DNA from: Helicobacter sp. 13S00482-2
Lineage (GTDB): Bacteria > Campylobacterota > Campylobacteria > Campylobacterales > Helicobacteraceae
Assembly (NCBI RefSeq): GCF_002272795.1
Contig: NZ_MLAT01000001.1
Span: 186,001 to 250,000 of the forward strand
DNA: 64,000 bases
Reading direction: 5' to 3'
The notes beneath the pieces were generated by a model. It did not search any database, was not told the origin of the DNA, and worked only from the letters and a program-made list of their open reading frames with translations. Each line of letters starts with the position of its first letter. Position 1 is the first letter of the stretch. This document shows, piece by piece, positions 18,253 to 26,044 of the stretch. The position numbers and the translations under genes are program-made.

Positions 18253-18795
18253 TTATGGCCTGTATTTGGAAATAAAATAATGAAGCGACCATTTATGAAA
18301 AACCCCTCTTACGTTATTTAGACTTTGTGGTTTTATCTTTTTCAATAGCTCATTTTGCCAAGATTTGACCTTAAAAGATGTGATTTCTGCAATATCCATA
18401 TCTCCAAAATAAGGCAAAATGTCTCTTTGCAAAATCTGAATATATATTTTATGCGTTATTGCTCTCCTACCATTTTCTCCAGCTTTTAAACTCTCAAATG
18501 CAAAATCCCTAAAAAGATTTTTGGGACTATCTTTTAAATCTTCACCCTTTTTTATGTGAGACTCTTTTGGCATTATTGTATCGTTCAACTTCAAGAACTT
18601 ATGCCAATTTGCCTCCACATACTCTAAATTTGGGGGCGTTGCATCTAACTTCGTAGAAATCCTATATCTTCTCCCATGTAATAGCACGTGGATATAGATG
18701 ATTCCATTCCTTATTTTTGCGTATTTGTATCGCTTCATTATTGTGTAATCCTCGCTTTCGCTATGGACATATGTGCGACCCTGAAATTCTAGCAT
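18253..18795 (-). pseudogene. Truncated tyrosine-recombinase (phage integrase) remnant
   Basis: The 180-residue frame looks like the N-terminal part of a Campylobacterota-type integrase: a small arm-binding beta domain (NGIIYIHVLLHGRRYRIST) and then a SAM-like core-binding domain (LFRDFAFESL ... ILQRDILPYFGDMDIAEIT). The alignment feel is lost after NNVRGVFHK near residue 167, and the frame ends at residue 180. There is no catalytic domain with the R...HxxR...Y residues here, and none can be recovered in 18131-18252. It cannot recombine DNA. It overlaps the upstream 142-residue gene by one base, so it belonged to the same transcription unit. Confidence 0.6.
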
Positions 18796-19223
18796 TATTC
18801 TTCCTCCTGCGTGATGTAGTGTTGAAATTTTTTAGTGATGATTCCCTTTAGATATTCTTGTTTAACATCATGATAGGCATCAAAACAGATACTGTTCTCA
18901 ATAAAATCTGTGATAAATTGCATATCTCCATACTCCAAAGGTTTTTTGTTTTGGTATCTAATAAACTCCTCTTCAAGGGTTGCTTGTATCTGTTTCTCAA
19001 TATAAATCTTGTAATACGGATAGATATATTGCATAGAAAAAAATCCATTTTTAACTTTATTGATATTTAAAACATCATTCATCAGAGCAACATATAGCTC
19101 AGTAAGAATATGGGGTGAAAAGAGTTCTATCATTCCTCTTAATCTCTCGGTCATAATCGGAGTTATGGAGTTTGGTTGAGATAAAATATCTTCCATAAAT
19201 TTATTTTTATCAATATTTAGCAT
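18795..19223 (-). CDS. Hypothetical protein of the mobile-element remnant (142 aa)
   Basis: I do not recognise this protein. It is helical with no signal peptide or membrane segment. The middle reads SMQYIYPYYKIYIEKQIQ and the C-terminus is acidic (HYITQEEE). It sits between the integrase remnant (one-base overlap) and the replication-protein-like fragment (five bases upstream), so it is likely a leftover phage or integrative-element gene. It may still be translated because the frame is intact. Confidence 0.4.
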   Translation of the reverse strand: MLNIDKNKFMEDILSQPNSITPIMTERLRGMIELFSPHILTELYVALMNDVLNINKVKNGFFSMQYIYPYYKIYIEKQIQATLEEEFIRYQNKKPLEYGDMQFITDFIENSICFDAYHDVKQEYLKGIITKKFQHYITQEEE

Positions 19224-19228
19224 TTTTA

Positions 19229-19876
19229 TTACTCTCCTTTGAATTTTAGAAAATATCTACCCATAGCATCTCTATCTGTAGTGATTTCTTTGCCATCTAC
19301 AAGAGGAATATTTTTCCCTGCTATCACATCTAATAAGCCTAGATTGTGTTTTCTGAGTTCATTTAAAATATGCTCTGAATCTTTTATCCCTAGTTTTGTA
19401 TTTTTTTTCAAGGTGTTTAGTGTTTGTGGTTCATACACGCTATCCCAACCCCTGATGATGGATTCTTCTAATAGCTTTTCTCTTTTGCTCTCCTCAAAAC
19501 CCTCTAGTTTTTTAAGTAGCATTTTTGCACCACCCACACTCCAGTTTTTCTTTGACTTTTCAAAGCGATGATTCACAAATGCCTCCCACATTTCTCGCCC
19601 CACATTTTTTGGTAAATTCATATTGAGAATTTGGATTTTTATTTCTTGGTTTTTTGAAATGCGATTAGAATGAGGAGTTTTTGAATTGAATTCTTTTGCA
19701 TTTTGAAGTTCATTTTCAATAGTCTGCCTAAATATATTATTCGTATTGTTATTAATAATAATATTATTATTAAGGGGTGCATTTTTTACCCATTGGGTAA
19801 ATTTTGCACCTTCGGTTATTTCACCGAAGGGTTGTTTTTTGCACCTTCGGTTAGCAAAAGGATATTCGTTGATTAG
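19229..19876 (-). pseudogene. Start-less phage replication-protein-like remnant
   Basis: The minus frame is open for 215 codons before the stop at 19229, but the first ATG is at 19621, 86 codons in, and no GTG or TTG occurs before it. A TGA at 19877-19879 closes it upstream. The part after 19621 (130 residues) resembles the C-terminal domain of phage replisome-organiser proteins: NVGREMWEAFVNHRFEKSKK, then LLEESIIRGWDSVYEP. The upstream part includes a low-complexity N/I stretch (ATTAAT repeats near 19750-19775) and the phrase KFTQWVKNAP. I read it as a 5'-truncated gene; translation from 19621 alone is possible but has no strong ribosome site. Confidence 0.45.
19802..19853. repeat. 17-base direct repeats with a hairpin between them
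   Basis: TTTTGCACCTTCGGTTA occurs at 19802-19818 and again at 19837-19853. Between them ACCGAAGG (19823-19830) pairs perfectly with CCTTCGGT (19809-19816) across a six-base loop, and GTTGTTTTTT follows on the plus strand, so this looks terminator-like in that direction. It lies at the 5' side of the replication-like remnant. It could be an old iteron or regulatory site of the element. Confidence 0.5.
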
Positions 19877-19906
19877 TCAAATTCTTATCAAATTTGGCAC
19901 GAAGCA

Positions 19907-19930
19907 AAGTTTTATTTTAAAATAAAACTT
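19907..19930. repeat. Perfect 24-base palindrome at the edge of the mobile-element remnant
   Basis: AAGTTTTATTTT is followed directly by its exact reverse complement. It lies between the element remnant and the hydrolase gene, so it may be an end or attachment-adjacent sequence, or simply a bidirectional AT-rich terminator. I saw no second copy at the other side (18000-18250). Confidence 0.5.
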
Positions 19931-19997
19931 CATTGCAGGGTTTTAAACTCTAAATAAGGAGAGTTCAGGCATTAAATGATGATATTTTATCTTAAGC

Positions 19998-20921
19998 CTA
20001 AAAACCATTTTTATGTAGCCAAGATAGCATGTCATCTAGGACTTCAAGTCTATTAGGTTCATTGAAGACTTCATGGCGAGAATTAGCATATAGTCTTAGT
20101 TCCACATCTTCATAGCCTTGTGATTTTATGTGTTGATAAGATTTTTTTACACCCTCACCATAATCTCCACAAATATCCTCTTCCCCACTTAGGAATAATA
20201 TTGGCAAATACCTTTTTTTAGGCATATGCGGATAAGTGGAAAAAACTTTTTTCATTCCCTCAAAAAGATTTGCGAAACTACCTAGCGTGAAACGAAACTG
20301 ACATTTTGGATCTTCATAACGTAATTTTACAATTTCCTCATTACTACAAGTCCAATGATTTTTAAAGCGATCTTTATGAGGGTTTTTGGATTTGAACTTG
20401 GATTTAAAGGAAAACAAGTCGCTCATTTTAGGGCTACCTTTTACGCCTAATCTCTCAAGCATTCTAAAAAGAACCACACCAAATCCCAAAAGTTTATTTG
20501 GGGAAGGAGTACCTGTGAGAATCAGTGCATTGATCTTGTCTTCATGAAGTTGAAGAAATCTCCTAGATAATAAAGAACCCATTGAATGTCCAAATAATAC
20601 AAAGCTATGAAGGGGGTATCTCTCTTTGATGAGAAGATTAAAAGTAAGCATATCATCTACGGCTCTCTCAAAACCATCCTTGCCCATTTCTCCCCAAAAT
20701 ACACTTCCTCCAACACTATCACCATGTCCTCTATGATCATTGATAAAAACGCTATAACCTTTCTCTGCTAAAGAAGTGCAAAGCCATTGGTATCTGCTTT
20801 TATGTTCAATCATTCCATGTGCAATCTGTATCACCACACCATTACTTATCTCAGGTATATATTCATCGTAATAAATATTACCAAAATCACTTTTAAAGCT
20901 AGAATTTTTAATTATTTTCAT
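19998..20921 (-). CDS. Alpha/beta hydrolase, lysophospholipase / monoacylglycerol-lipase type
   Basis: From the ATG at 20921 the product is 307 residues. It has the serine-hydrolase nucleophile elbow GHSMG (in VLFGHSMGSLL), the upstream oxyanion and lid-flanking phrases AHGMIEHKSRY and NDHRGHGDS, a late aspartate in GEEDICGDY, and a histidine in ANSRHEVFNE, giving a complete Ser-Asp-His triad. The family cleaves lysophospholipids or monoglycerides; the substrate here is not deducible. The frame can extend to a TTG near 20954, but that would overlap the -10 element; 20921 has GGAA eight bases upstream. It is divergent from the FAH-family gene. Confidence 0.85.
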   Translation of the reverse strand: MKIIKNSSFKSDFGNIYYDEYIPEISNGVVIQIAHGMIEHKSRYQWLCTSLAEKGYSVFINDHRGHGDSVGGSVFWGEMGKDGFERAVDDMLTFNLLIKERYPLHSFVLFGHSMGSLLSRRFLQLHEDKINALILTGTPSPNKLLGFGVVLFRMLERLGVKGSPKMSDLFSFKSKFKSKNPHKDRFKNHWTCSNEEIVKLRYEDPKCQFRFTLGSFANLFEGMKKVFSTYPHMPKKRYLPILFLSGEEDICGDYGEGVKKSYQHIKSQGYEDVELRLYANSRHEVFNEPNRLEVLDDMLSWLHKNGF

Positions 20922-20942
20922 TTTATTTCCAAAATTTGATAG

Positions 20943-20950
20943 ACTATAAT
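20943..20950. promoter_or_regulatory. Overlapping back-to-back -10 elements
   Basis: The plus strand reads TATAAT at 20945-20950, facing the FAH-family gene at 20989. The minus strand reads TATAGT over 20943-20948, facing the hydrolase ATG at 20921. The two share four base pairs, so the two promoters cannot be occupied at once. Confidence 0.45.
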
Positions 20951-20988
20951 GCAATTATGAATTGCCCTCTTGAGGAAAGGATTATACT

Positions 20989-21879
20989 ATGAAAATCATC
21001 ACTTTTAGAACAACAAAAAACTCTCCTTATCAAATTGGACTAGTAGATCTAAGCGGAGAAAGAGTCATTTCTTTGAAATCACTAGGACTAGGCATCAAAT
21101 CAATGCAAGAATTTATCATGTGCTGGGGGGCTGAACTAGAACATAGACTTCAAAATACCCTAAATTCTAGAAGTGGCGAAATAGCACTCAAGGATATTAT
21201 TCTCGCTGCTCCCATTCCTTGCCCTGCTCAAGAAATAATTTGTTTAGGGATAAACTATCTTGATCACGCACAAGAATCTGCGAAATTCAAAAAAGAAGTA
21301 TTTGAAGGAAAAACAAAAGAGGCTGTGTATTTTGGAAAAAGGGTGAATGAAGCCACTCCTGATGGGGGGATCATACCTTCGCATAAAGACATCACTGAAA
21401 AATTAGACTACGAAGTTGAATTAGGAGTTATCATAGGTAAAGATGCGTGGAAAGTAAAGAGGGAAAATGCATTTGAGTGTGTTTTTGGCTATACCATCAT
21501 CAATGATATTAGTGCAAGAGATGTACAGATGAAACACAAACAATGGTATTTTGGTAAAAGCCTAGAAGGTTGTACTCCTATGGGGCCTTGCATTGTCACT
21601 AAAGATGAATTTTCCATCCCGCCAATAATGAAGATTTCTAGCTATGTCAATAATGAATTGCGTCAAAAAAGCTCTACAGATTTGCTTATTTTTGGTATTG
21701 ATTATGTTATTGAAGAATTATCAAAAGGAATGGTTCTGAAAGCAGGAAGCATTATCTCAATGGGAACACCTTCTGGGGTGGGTATGGGATTTGAGCCACC
21801 AAAATTCCTAAAGTCTGGAGATATTATAGAATGCCATATTGAAGGAATCGGGAGTTTGAAAAATACCATCGGGAATTGA
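20989..21879 (+). CDS. Fumarylacetoacetate hydrolase (FAH) family enzyme
   Basis: The 296-residue cytosolic enzyme has a small N-terminal domain and a C-terminal FAH fold. Family motifs include ICLGINYLDHAQES near 84-97, the metal-binding acidic residues in LDYEVELGVIIGK near 144-156, NDISARDVQ, WYFGKSLEGCTPMGP, and the terminal MGTPSGVG and GIGSLKNT. Members hydrolyse or isomerise C-C bonds of acylpyruvates (for example fumarylpyruvate or 2-hydroxyhepta-2,4-dienedioate); many act as oxaloacetate tautomerases or decarboxylases. No aromatic degradation genes lie nearby, so a housekeeping keto-acid role is more likely. A GAGGAAAGGA site precedes the ATG. Confidence 0.88.
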   Translation: MKIITFRTTKNSPYQIGLVDLSGERVISLKSLGLGIKSMQEFIMCWGAELEHRLQNTLNSRSGEIALKDIILAAPIPCPAQEIICLGINYLDHAQESAKFKKEVFEGKTKEAVYFGKRVNEATPDGGIIPSHKDITEKLDYEVELGVIIGKDAWKVKRENAFECVFGYTIINDISARDVQMKHKQWYFGKSLEGCTPMGPCIVTKDEFSIPPIMKISSYVNNELRQKSSTDLLIFGIDYVIEELSKGMVLKAGSIISMGTPSGVGMGFEPPKFLKSGDIIECHIEGIGSLKNTIGN

Positions 21880-22006
21880 TGAGACTTTCTTTGGCTTTAT
21901 TTATTGCTAATTGAGTTTTTTCAGTTTTTATGACTAAAAATATTTTAAATTTGCTAGGCATAATATTTAGAATATCCTCATTTGCATCGTGCAAGAAAAT
22001 CCTCAT
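21824..22006 (-). CDS. Doubtful small ORF downstream of flhB (60 aa)
   Basis: The frame starts 15 bases after the flhB stop and ends inside the 3' end of the FAH-family gene on the other strand. It has lysine-rich, plausible codon content but no clear ribosome site and no recognised family. It may be a real small gene of the mobA-flhB transcript, or chance in an otherwise empty 142-base gap between convergent genes. Confidence 0.2.
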   Translation of the reverse strand: MRIFLHDANEDILNIMPSKFKIFLVIKTEKTQLAINKAKESLINSRWYFSNSRFLQYGIL

Positions 22007-22021
22007 CTTGTTGCATATTTT

Positions 22022-23095
22022 TTATAAGAATTTTTTACCCTTTTGTTTCTGAATCCTTGAGACTTCAGCAAACAATATTGCCACAGCTTGGAATAACGTT
22101 CTAGGGATAGGTTCATCAATATCAACCTCCTTATAAAGTTCTCTGGCTAATTTTGGATTTTCGATGATTTCTATCTCATGCTCCCTGGCGATTCCTTTGA
22201 TTCGAATAGCTAAATGATCAGTACCCTTTGCAACCACCACAGGAGCAGGATCAGATGGGCCAAATCGTAGAGCGATGGCATAGTGCGTGGGGTTAGTAAC
22301 CACAACATTCGCACTTGGAATAGCACTCATCATCTTGCTCATTGAATTTTTTAGCATCATTTGACGAATCTTCGCACGAATTTCGGGATTTCCTTCTTGT
22401 TGCTTGTATTCATCTTTGACCTCTTGTTTGCTCATACGCAAGGACTTGGTGTATTGTCTTTTTTTGATAATAAAATCTACTAATGCCATCACAAAAAAAA
22501 GTATCAAAAGCGAGATAATCAATACTAGTGCCTTGTTACGAAACCAAATCATCTGATCAAAAACATTAAAAAGTGCGATGTGTTCAAGTTCTCCTAAAAA
22601 AGATGAAAAAATCAAAAATCCCACCAAAAAAGCGATGAAAACCTTCAGAGTGATCATCGCACCATCTAAGAGTTTTTTGATAGAAAAGAGATTTTTAGCC
22701 CCAGATATAGGATTGATTTTGCTGAGTTTTGGAGAGATAGCCTTTGTGCTTAACAAAAAGCCAAACTGACCAATATTACCAAGTGCTCCTGCTATCATTA
22801 AAGCAAGGAATATAGGTAAAATCATCATTAAAATATTCCCTAGCAAAGATAAAATAAAATTAAAAATATTTTCTTGTGTGAAGTCCATGCTCATCCATTG
22901 TAATGCCTGGATATAGATGGCTTCAAAACTTTTAAGCCAAAAAGGAAATATCACAAATATCCCCAATAGTCCTACCAAAAGTCCCATAAAACCCACAATC
23001 TCAGGACTTTTTGCGACATTACCCTCTTCCCTAGCTTTCTGAATTTTATGCGAGGATGGTGCTTCGGTCTTTTCTTGTTCTTCAGGCATCTTCAT
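22022..23095 (-). CDS. flhB: Flagellar export switch protein FlhB
   Basis: FlhB is an inner-membrane part of the flagellar type III export gate that switches substrate class after hook completion. The 357-residue protein has a charged N-terminus (EEQEKTEAPSSHKIQKAREEG), four membrane segments between about 28 and 215, and a cytoplasmic domain with the self-cleavage motif NPTH in VVVTNPTHYAIALRF near residue 268. Length is normal. The start overlaps the end of mobA by 14 bases. flhB beside mobA and moaA matches the arrangement known in H. pylori. Confidence 0.96.
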   Translation of the reverse strand: MKMPEEQEKTEAPSSHKIQKAREEGNVAKSPEIVGFMGLLVGLLGIFVIFPFWLKSFEAIYIQALQWMSMDFTQENIFNFILSLLGNILMMILPIFLALMIAGALGNIGQFGFLLSTKAISPKLSKINPISGAKNLFSIKKLLDGAMITLKVFIAFLVGFLIFSSFLGELEHIALFNVFDQMIWFRNKALVLIISLLILFFVMALVDFIIKKRQYTKSLRMSKQEVKDEYKQQEGNPEIRAKIRQMMLKNSMSKMMSAIPSANVVVTNPTHYAIALRFGPSDPAPVVVAKGTDHLAIRIKGIAREHEIEIIENPKLARELYKEVDIDEPIPRTLFQAVAILFAEVSRIQKQKGKKFL

Positions 23096-23666
23096 CCTTC
23101 AGATTTTTGATAGCATTTTGATAATCTAAAGGAGTGTTAAGATTATAAAATTCCTCTTCATCATTCAAACTAATCGCAAGAGTCTGGAGTTTATCAATTA
23201 AGTTTCCTATCTTGTATTCACGCCCATTGAGTGCAGTTTGCAACTCTTCAAGAGTACTTTTATTCCAAAGCGATATCAGATAATGAGAACGTCCTTTTAA
23301 AGAAGGATAAATAACATCATAACTACCCTCAATGGAACAAATCCTATGTATGGTTTCATTTTTCACAAATGGGGTATCCACGCTCAAAAAAAATATTTTT
23401 GAAGCCTTTAGTGCCAAAAAAGCATTTCTGATGCCAACAAGAGGAGAAAAGATTTCGTCTTTTTCAATCAGGGTATTTTTTTCAAACTCTGGCAAAATGC
23501 CTTTTTTACAAGATATAAAAACATTTTGGAAAATTTTACACATTTTTTGATACTCATAAGAGATCAGATTGAGCTTACCAAAAGGAAGGAGAGCTTTATT
23601 TTCTCCCATTCTTGAACTTTTTCCACCTGCTAAGATTACGCAAGGAATGTTTTGAATGAGGAACAT
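23082..23666 (-). CDS. mobA: Molybdenum cofactor guanylyltransferase
   Basis: MobA attaches GMP to molybdopterin to give the bis-MGD cofactor used by enzymes such as formate dehydrogenase and periplasmic nitrate reductase. The N-terminal nucleotidyltransferase signature is clear: LAGGKSSRMGENKALLPFG, residues 12-30. The family aspartate is in FFLSVDTPFV, followed by a basic PSLKGRSHYLISLW stretch. At 194 residues the length is normal. It overlaps flhB by 14 bases and is divergent from moaA, another gene of the pathway. Confidence 0.93.
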   Translation of the reverse strand: MFLIQNIPCVILAGGKSSRMGENKALLPFGKLNLISYEYQKMCKIFQNVFISCKKGILPEFEKNTLIEKDEIFSPLVGIRNAFLALKASKIFFLSVDTPFVKNETIHRICSIEGSYDVIYPSLKGRSHYLISLWNKSTLEELQTALNGREYKIGNLIDKLQTLAISLNDEEEFYNLNTPLDYQNAIKNLKDEDA

Positions 23667-23774
23667 TTCACTCCTTTTTAGAATAGATTTAATAAGTTTA
23701 TTGTATAGTTTAGGAGTTTAAAATCTCATTTATATTTTGCTAAGCGTTATATATTTTTTTATAGTTAGGTAAAA

Positions 23775-24746
23775 ATGCTAATAGATGGCTTTGGAAGAAC
23801 AATTGATTATATTCGAGTATCAGTAACAAAACAATGCAATTTTAGATGTCAATACTGTATGCCTGATACCCCGATGGATTTTTTTGAAGATGAAAACTAC
23901 ATTCCATTAGAGGGGATGATAGCATTTCTAAAAATTGCTATTGATGAGGGTATCAAAAAAATCCGCATCACAGGTGGAGAGCCACTCTTAAGAAGAGATC
24001 TCAGCAAACTTATTGCCTCCATTCACGCGTATGCCCCTGAAATAGATATCGCCATTACAAGTAATGCTTTCTTGTTAAAAAAATACGCATTAGAACTCAA
24101 AGAAGCTGGACTTAAAAGAATCAATATCTCTTTAGATTCACTCAAGGCTGATAGGATTATCAAAATATCTAAAAAAGATGCCCTAAAATCAATATTAGAA
24201 GGCATAGATGAAGCTCAAAAGGTGGGTTTAAAAATCAAGCTCAATATGGTGCCTATCAAAGGCATCAACGATGATGAGATTATTAAAATGCTTGAGTTTG
24301 CTAGAAGTAAAAATATCTTGTTGCGTTATATTGAATTTATGGAGAACACTCATGCAAAAAATGAACTAAAAGGGTTAAAAGAAGCAGATATTTTGAGAAT
24401 TATTTCTGAAAAATACTCACCAAAACTCCTTGAAAAAGAAAATTTTGGACCAGCGAAAATCTATGAAATAACTAATGGTTATGCTTTTGGTATCATCGCT
24501 CCGCACAATGATGATTTTTGTAAAACTTGTAATCGTATTCGATTGACTTCTGAAGGGACGATATGTCCGTGTCTTTATTACCAAGAATCCGTAGATGCTA
24601 GACCTGCTATTACCTCTAATAATCCTAAAGAAATGAAAGCAGCACTACTTAAGTCCATAAAAAATAAACCCGAAAAAAATCTCTGGAATGAAGAAATAGC
24701 AACAAATGAAATATCTGCGAGGGCATTTTATTATACAGGTGGATAA
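23775..24746 (+). CDS. moaA: GTP 3',8-cyclase MoaA
   Basis: This radical-SAM enzyme begins molybdopterin synthesis by converting GTP to 3',8-cyclo-GTP. The N-terminal cluster motif is at C21, C25 and C28 (CNFRCQYC). A second 4Fe-4S site lies at the C-terminus in [10 protein letters not shown] and CPC (about residues 254-271). [13 protein letters not shown] is the SAM-binding GGEP region, and the protein ends in the conserved Gly-Gly (YTGG) needed for activity. At 323 residues it is full-length. It is divergent from mobA. Confidence 0.96.
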   Translation: MLIDGFGRTIDYIRVSVTKQCNFRCQYCMPDTPMDFFEDENYIPLEGMIAFLKIAIDEGIKKIRITGGEPLLRRDLSKLIASIHAYAPEIDIAITSNAFLLKKYALELKEAGLKRINISLDSLKADRIIKISKKDALKSILEGIDEAQKVGLKIKLNMVPIKGINDDEIIKMLEFARSKNILLRYIEFMENTHAKNELKGLKEADILRIISEKYSPKLLEKENFGPAKIYEITNGYAFGIIAPHNDDFCKTCNRIRLTSEGTICPCLYYQESVDARPAITSNNPKEMKAALLKSIKNKPEKNLWNEEIATNEISARAFYYTGG

Positions 24747-24768
24747 ATTTTGTTTGAATATTTTGTGA

Positions 24769-24797
24769 TACAATCAAAAGTAAGCAATTTTTGATTG
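24769..24797 (+). promoter_or_regulatory. -10 element and 9-bp inverted repeat in the mqnE leader
   Basis: TACAAT at 24769-24774 is a candidate -10. The perfect inverted pair CAATCAAAA (24771-24779) and TTTTGATTG (24789-24797) follows, overlapping the -10 and the expected start site, just before AAGGAATC and the ATG at 24814. There is no U-run, so it is not a classical moaA terminator. An operator or a 5' leader hairpin is possible. Confidence 0.35.
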
Positions 24798-24813
24798 TAA
24801 AAAAGGAATCATA

Positions 24814-25896
24814 ATGGATGTTTTAGACAGAGTCATAAGAGGGGATAATCTGAACGCAACTGAGCTATCAAAACTTTATGAATACGACATCTTTACACTT
24901 GGTAAAGCTGCTGATAGTATCCGTAAAAAGAAATATGATAACAAGGTTTTTTTCAATATGAACCGCCATATCAATCCTAGCAATATCTGTGCAGATGTCT
25001 GTAAATTTTGTGCATTTTCAGCGGGGAGAAAAAATCCCAATATGTATGAAATGAGCATTGATGAAATAGTCTCTCAAACCATCTCATCATACAACAGAGG
25101 AGCAAAAGAAGTCCATGTGGTGAGTGCTCATAATCCAAACTATACCTATAATTGGTTTTTAGAACTCTTTGGTGAAATCAAAAAAGCTATTCCACAAATC
25201 CATCTCAAAGCAATGACAGCTGCTGAAGTGGATTATCTAGAAAGAAAATCAGGGATTAGCTATCAAAAAATCCTCGAAGATATGGCAAAAGCTGGAGTTG
25301 ATTCTATGCCAGGTGGGGGTGCGGAGATATTTGATGAGAAGGTGAGAAAACACATCTGCAATGGAAAAGTGAGTTCCAAAAGATGGATAGAAATTCACAA
25401 ACATTGGCATTCTTTGGGGAAAATGAGCAATTGCACAATGTTGTTTGGACATATAGAAAATCGTGAGAATAGAATCGATCATATGTTGCGTATCAAAAAC
25501 GCTCAGCAAGATACCAATATTGTAGAGGCCAGAAATGGTGGTTTCAACGCATTTATTCCATTGCTATATCAAGCCAAAAATAATTACTTAAAAGTTGATG
25601 AATTTCCTAGTGGTCAAGAAATTTTAAAAACCATCAGTATTTCACGACTTGTTCTTGATAATGTTCCTCACATCAAGGCCTATTGGGCAACATTAAGCAT
25701 GAATCTAGCTCTTGTAGCCCAAGAATTTGGTGCAGATGACATGGATGGCACAATCGAAGCAGAAGCAATCCAATCTGCTGGAGGTGCTAAAAGCAAGAGT
25801 GGGATGGGTAAAGATGACATGATTTCACAAATAAAAAATGCTGGGTTTAAGGCCATCGAAAGAGATAGTCTGTACAATGAACTCAAGGAGTGGTGA
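24814..25896 (+). CDS. mqnE: Aminofutalosine synthase MqnE
   Basis: MqnE is the radical-SAM enzyme of the futalosine menaquinone route that joins 3-[(1-carboxyvinyl)oxy]benzoate with SAM to give aminofutalosine. The cluster motif is at C59, C63 and C66 (ICADVCKFCAF). The phrases NRHINPSN, EVHVVSAHNP, HLKAMTAAEVDYL, MPGGGAEIFDEKVR and TMLFGHIENRENR fit MqnE rather than MqnC. The 360-residue length is normal. bamA and then mqnC follow on the same strand, the same order as in H. pylori. Confidence 0.93.
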   Translation: MDVLDRVIRGDNLNATELSKLYEYDIFTLGKAADSIRKKKYDNKVFFNMNRHINPSNICADVCKFCAFSAGRKNPNMYEMSIDEIVSQTISSYNRGAKEVHVVSAHNPNYTYNWFLELFGEIKKAIPQIHLKAMTAAEVDYLERKSGISYQKILEDMAKAGVDSMPGGGAEIFDEKVRKHICNGKVSSKRWIEIHKHWHSLGKMSNCTMLFGHIENRENRIDHMLRIKNAQQDTNIVEARNGGFNAFIPLLYQAKNNYLKVDEFPSGQEILKTISISRLVLDNVPHIKAYWATLSMNLALVAQEFGADDMDGTIEAEAIQSAGGAKSKSGMGKDDMISQIKNAGFKAIERDSLYNELKEW

Positions 25897-25997
25897 TTGT
25901 ATTGCAATAAAATTTTTAAGAGTTCTATCTATAAATTTTAAAAATACTTAGAGAAGCTAAAAAATCAACGAGTATGTGAATCTTAAGCCATTTTATG

Positions 25998-26003
25998 TAT
26001 AAT
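25998..26003 (+). promoter_or_regulatory. Putative -10 element of bamA
   Basis: TGTATAAT (extended form; hexamer at 25998-26003) lies 42 bases before the bamA ATG, whose ribosome site is AAGGGT. bamA probably has its own promoter besides read-through from mqnE. Confidence 0.5.
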
Positions 26004-26044
26004 AGCCAACAATTTTGTGTAAAAAAATATGATTTCTTAAGGGT

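Noticed and set aside
19239-19571. Plus-strand 110-codon frame opposite the replication-like remnant
   Set aside because: Serine- and phenylalanine-rich shadow; the minus frame reads as a phage-type domain.
19802-19853. CRISPR array
   Set aside because: Only two repeat copies with an internal hairpin and no spacer series or cas genes; no array seen elsewhere.
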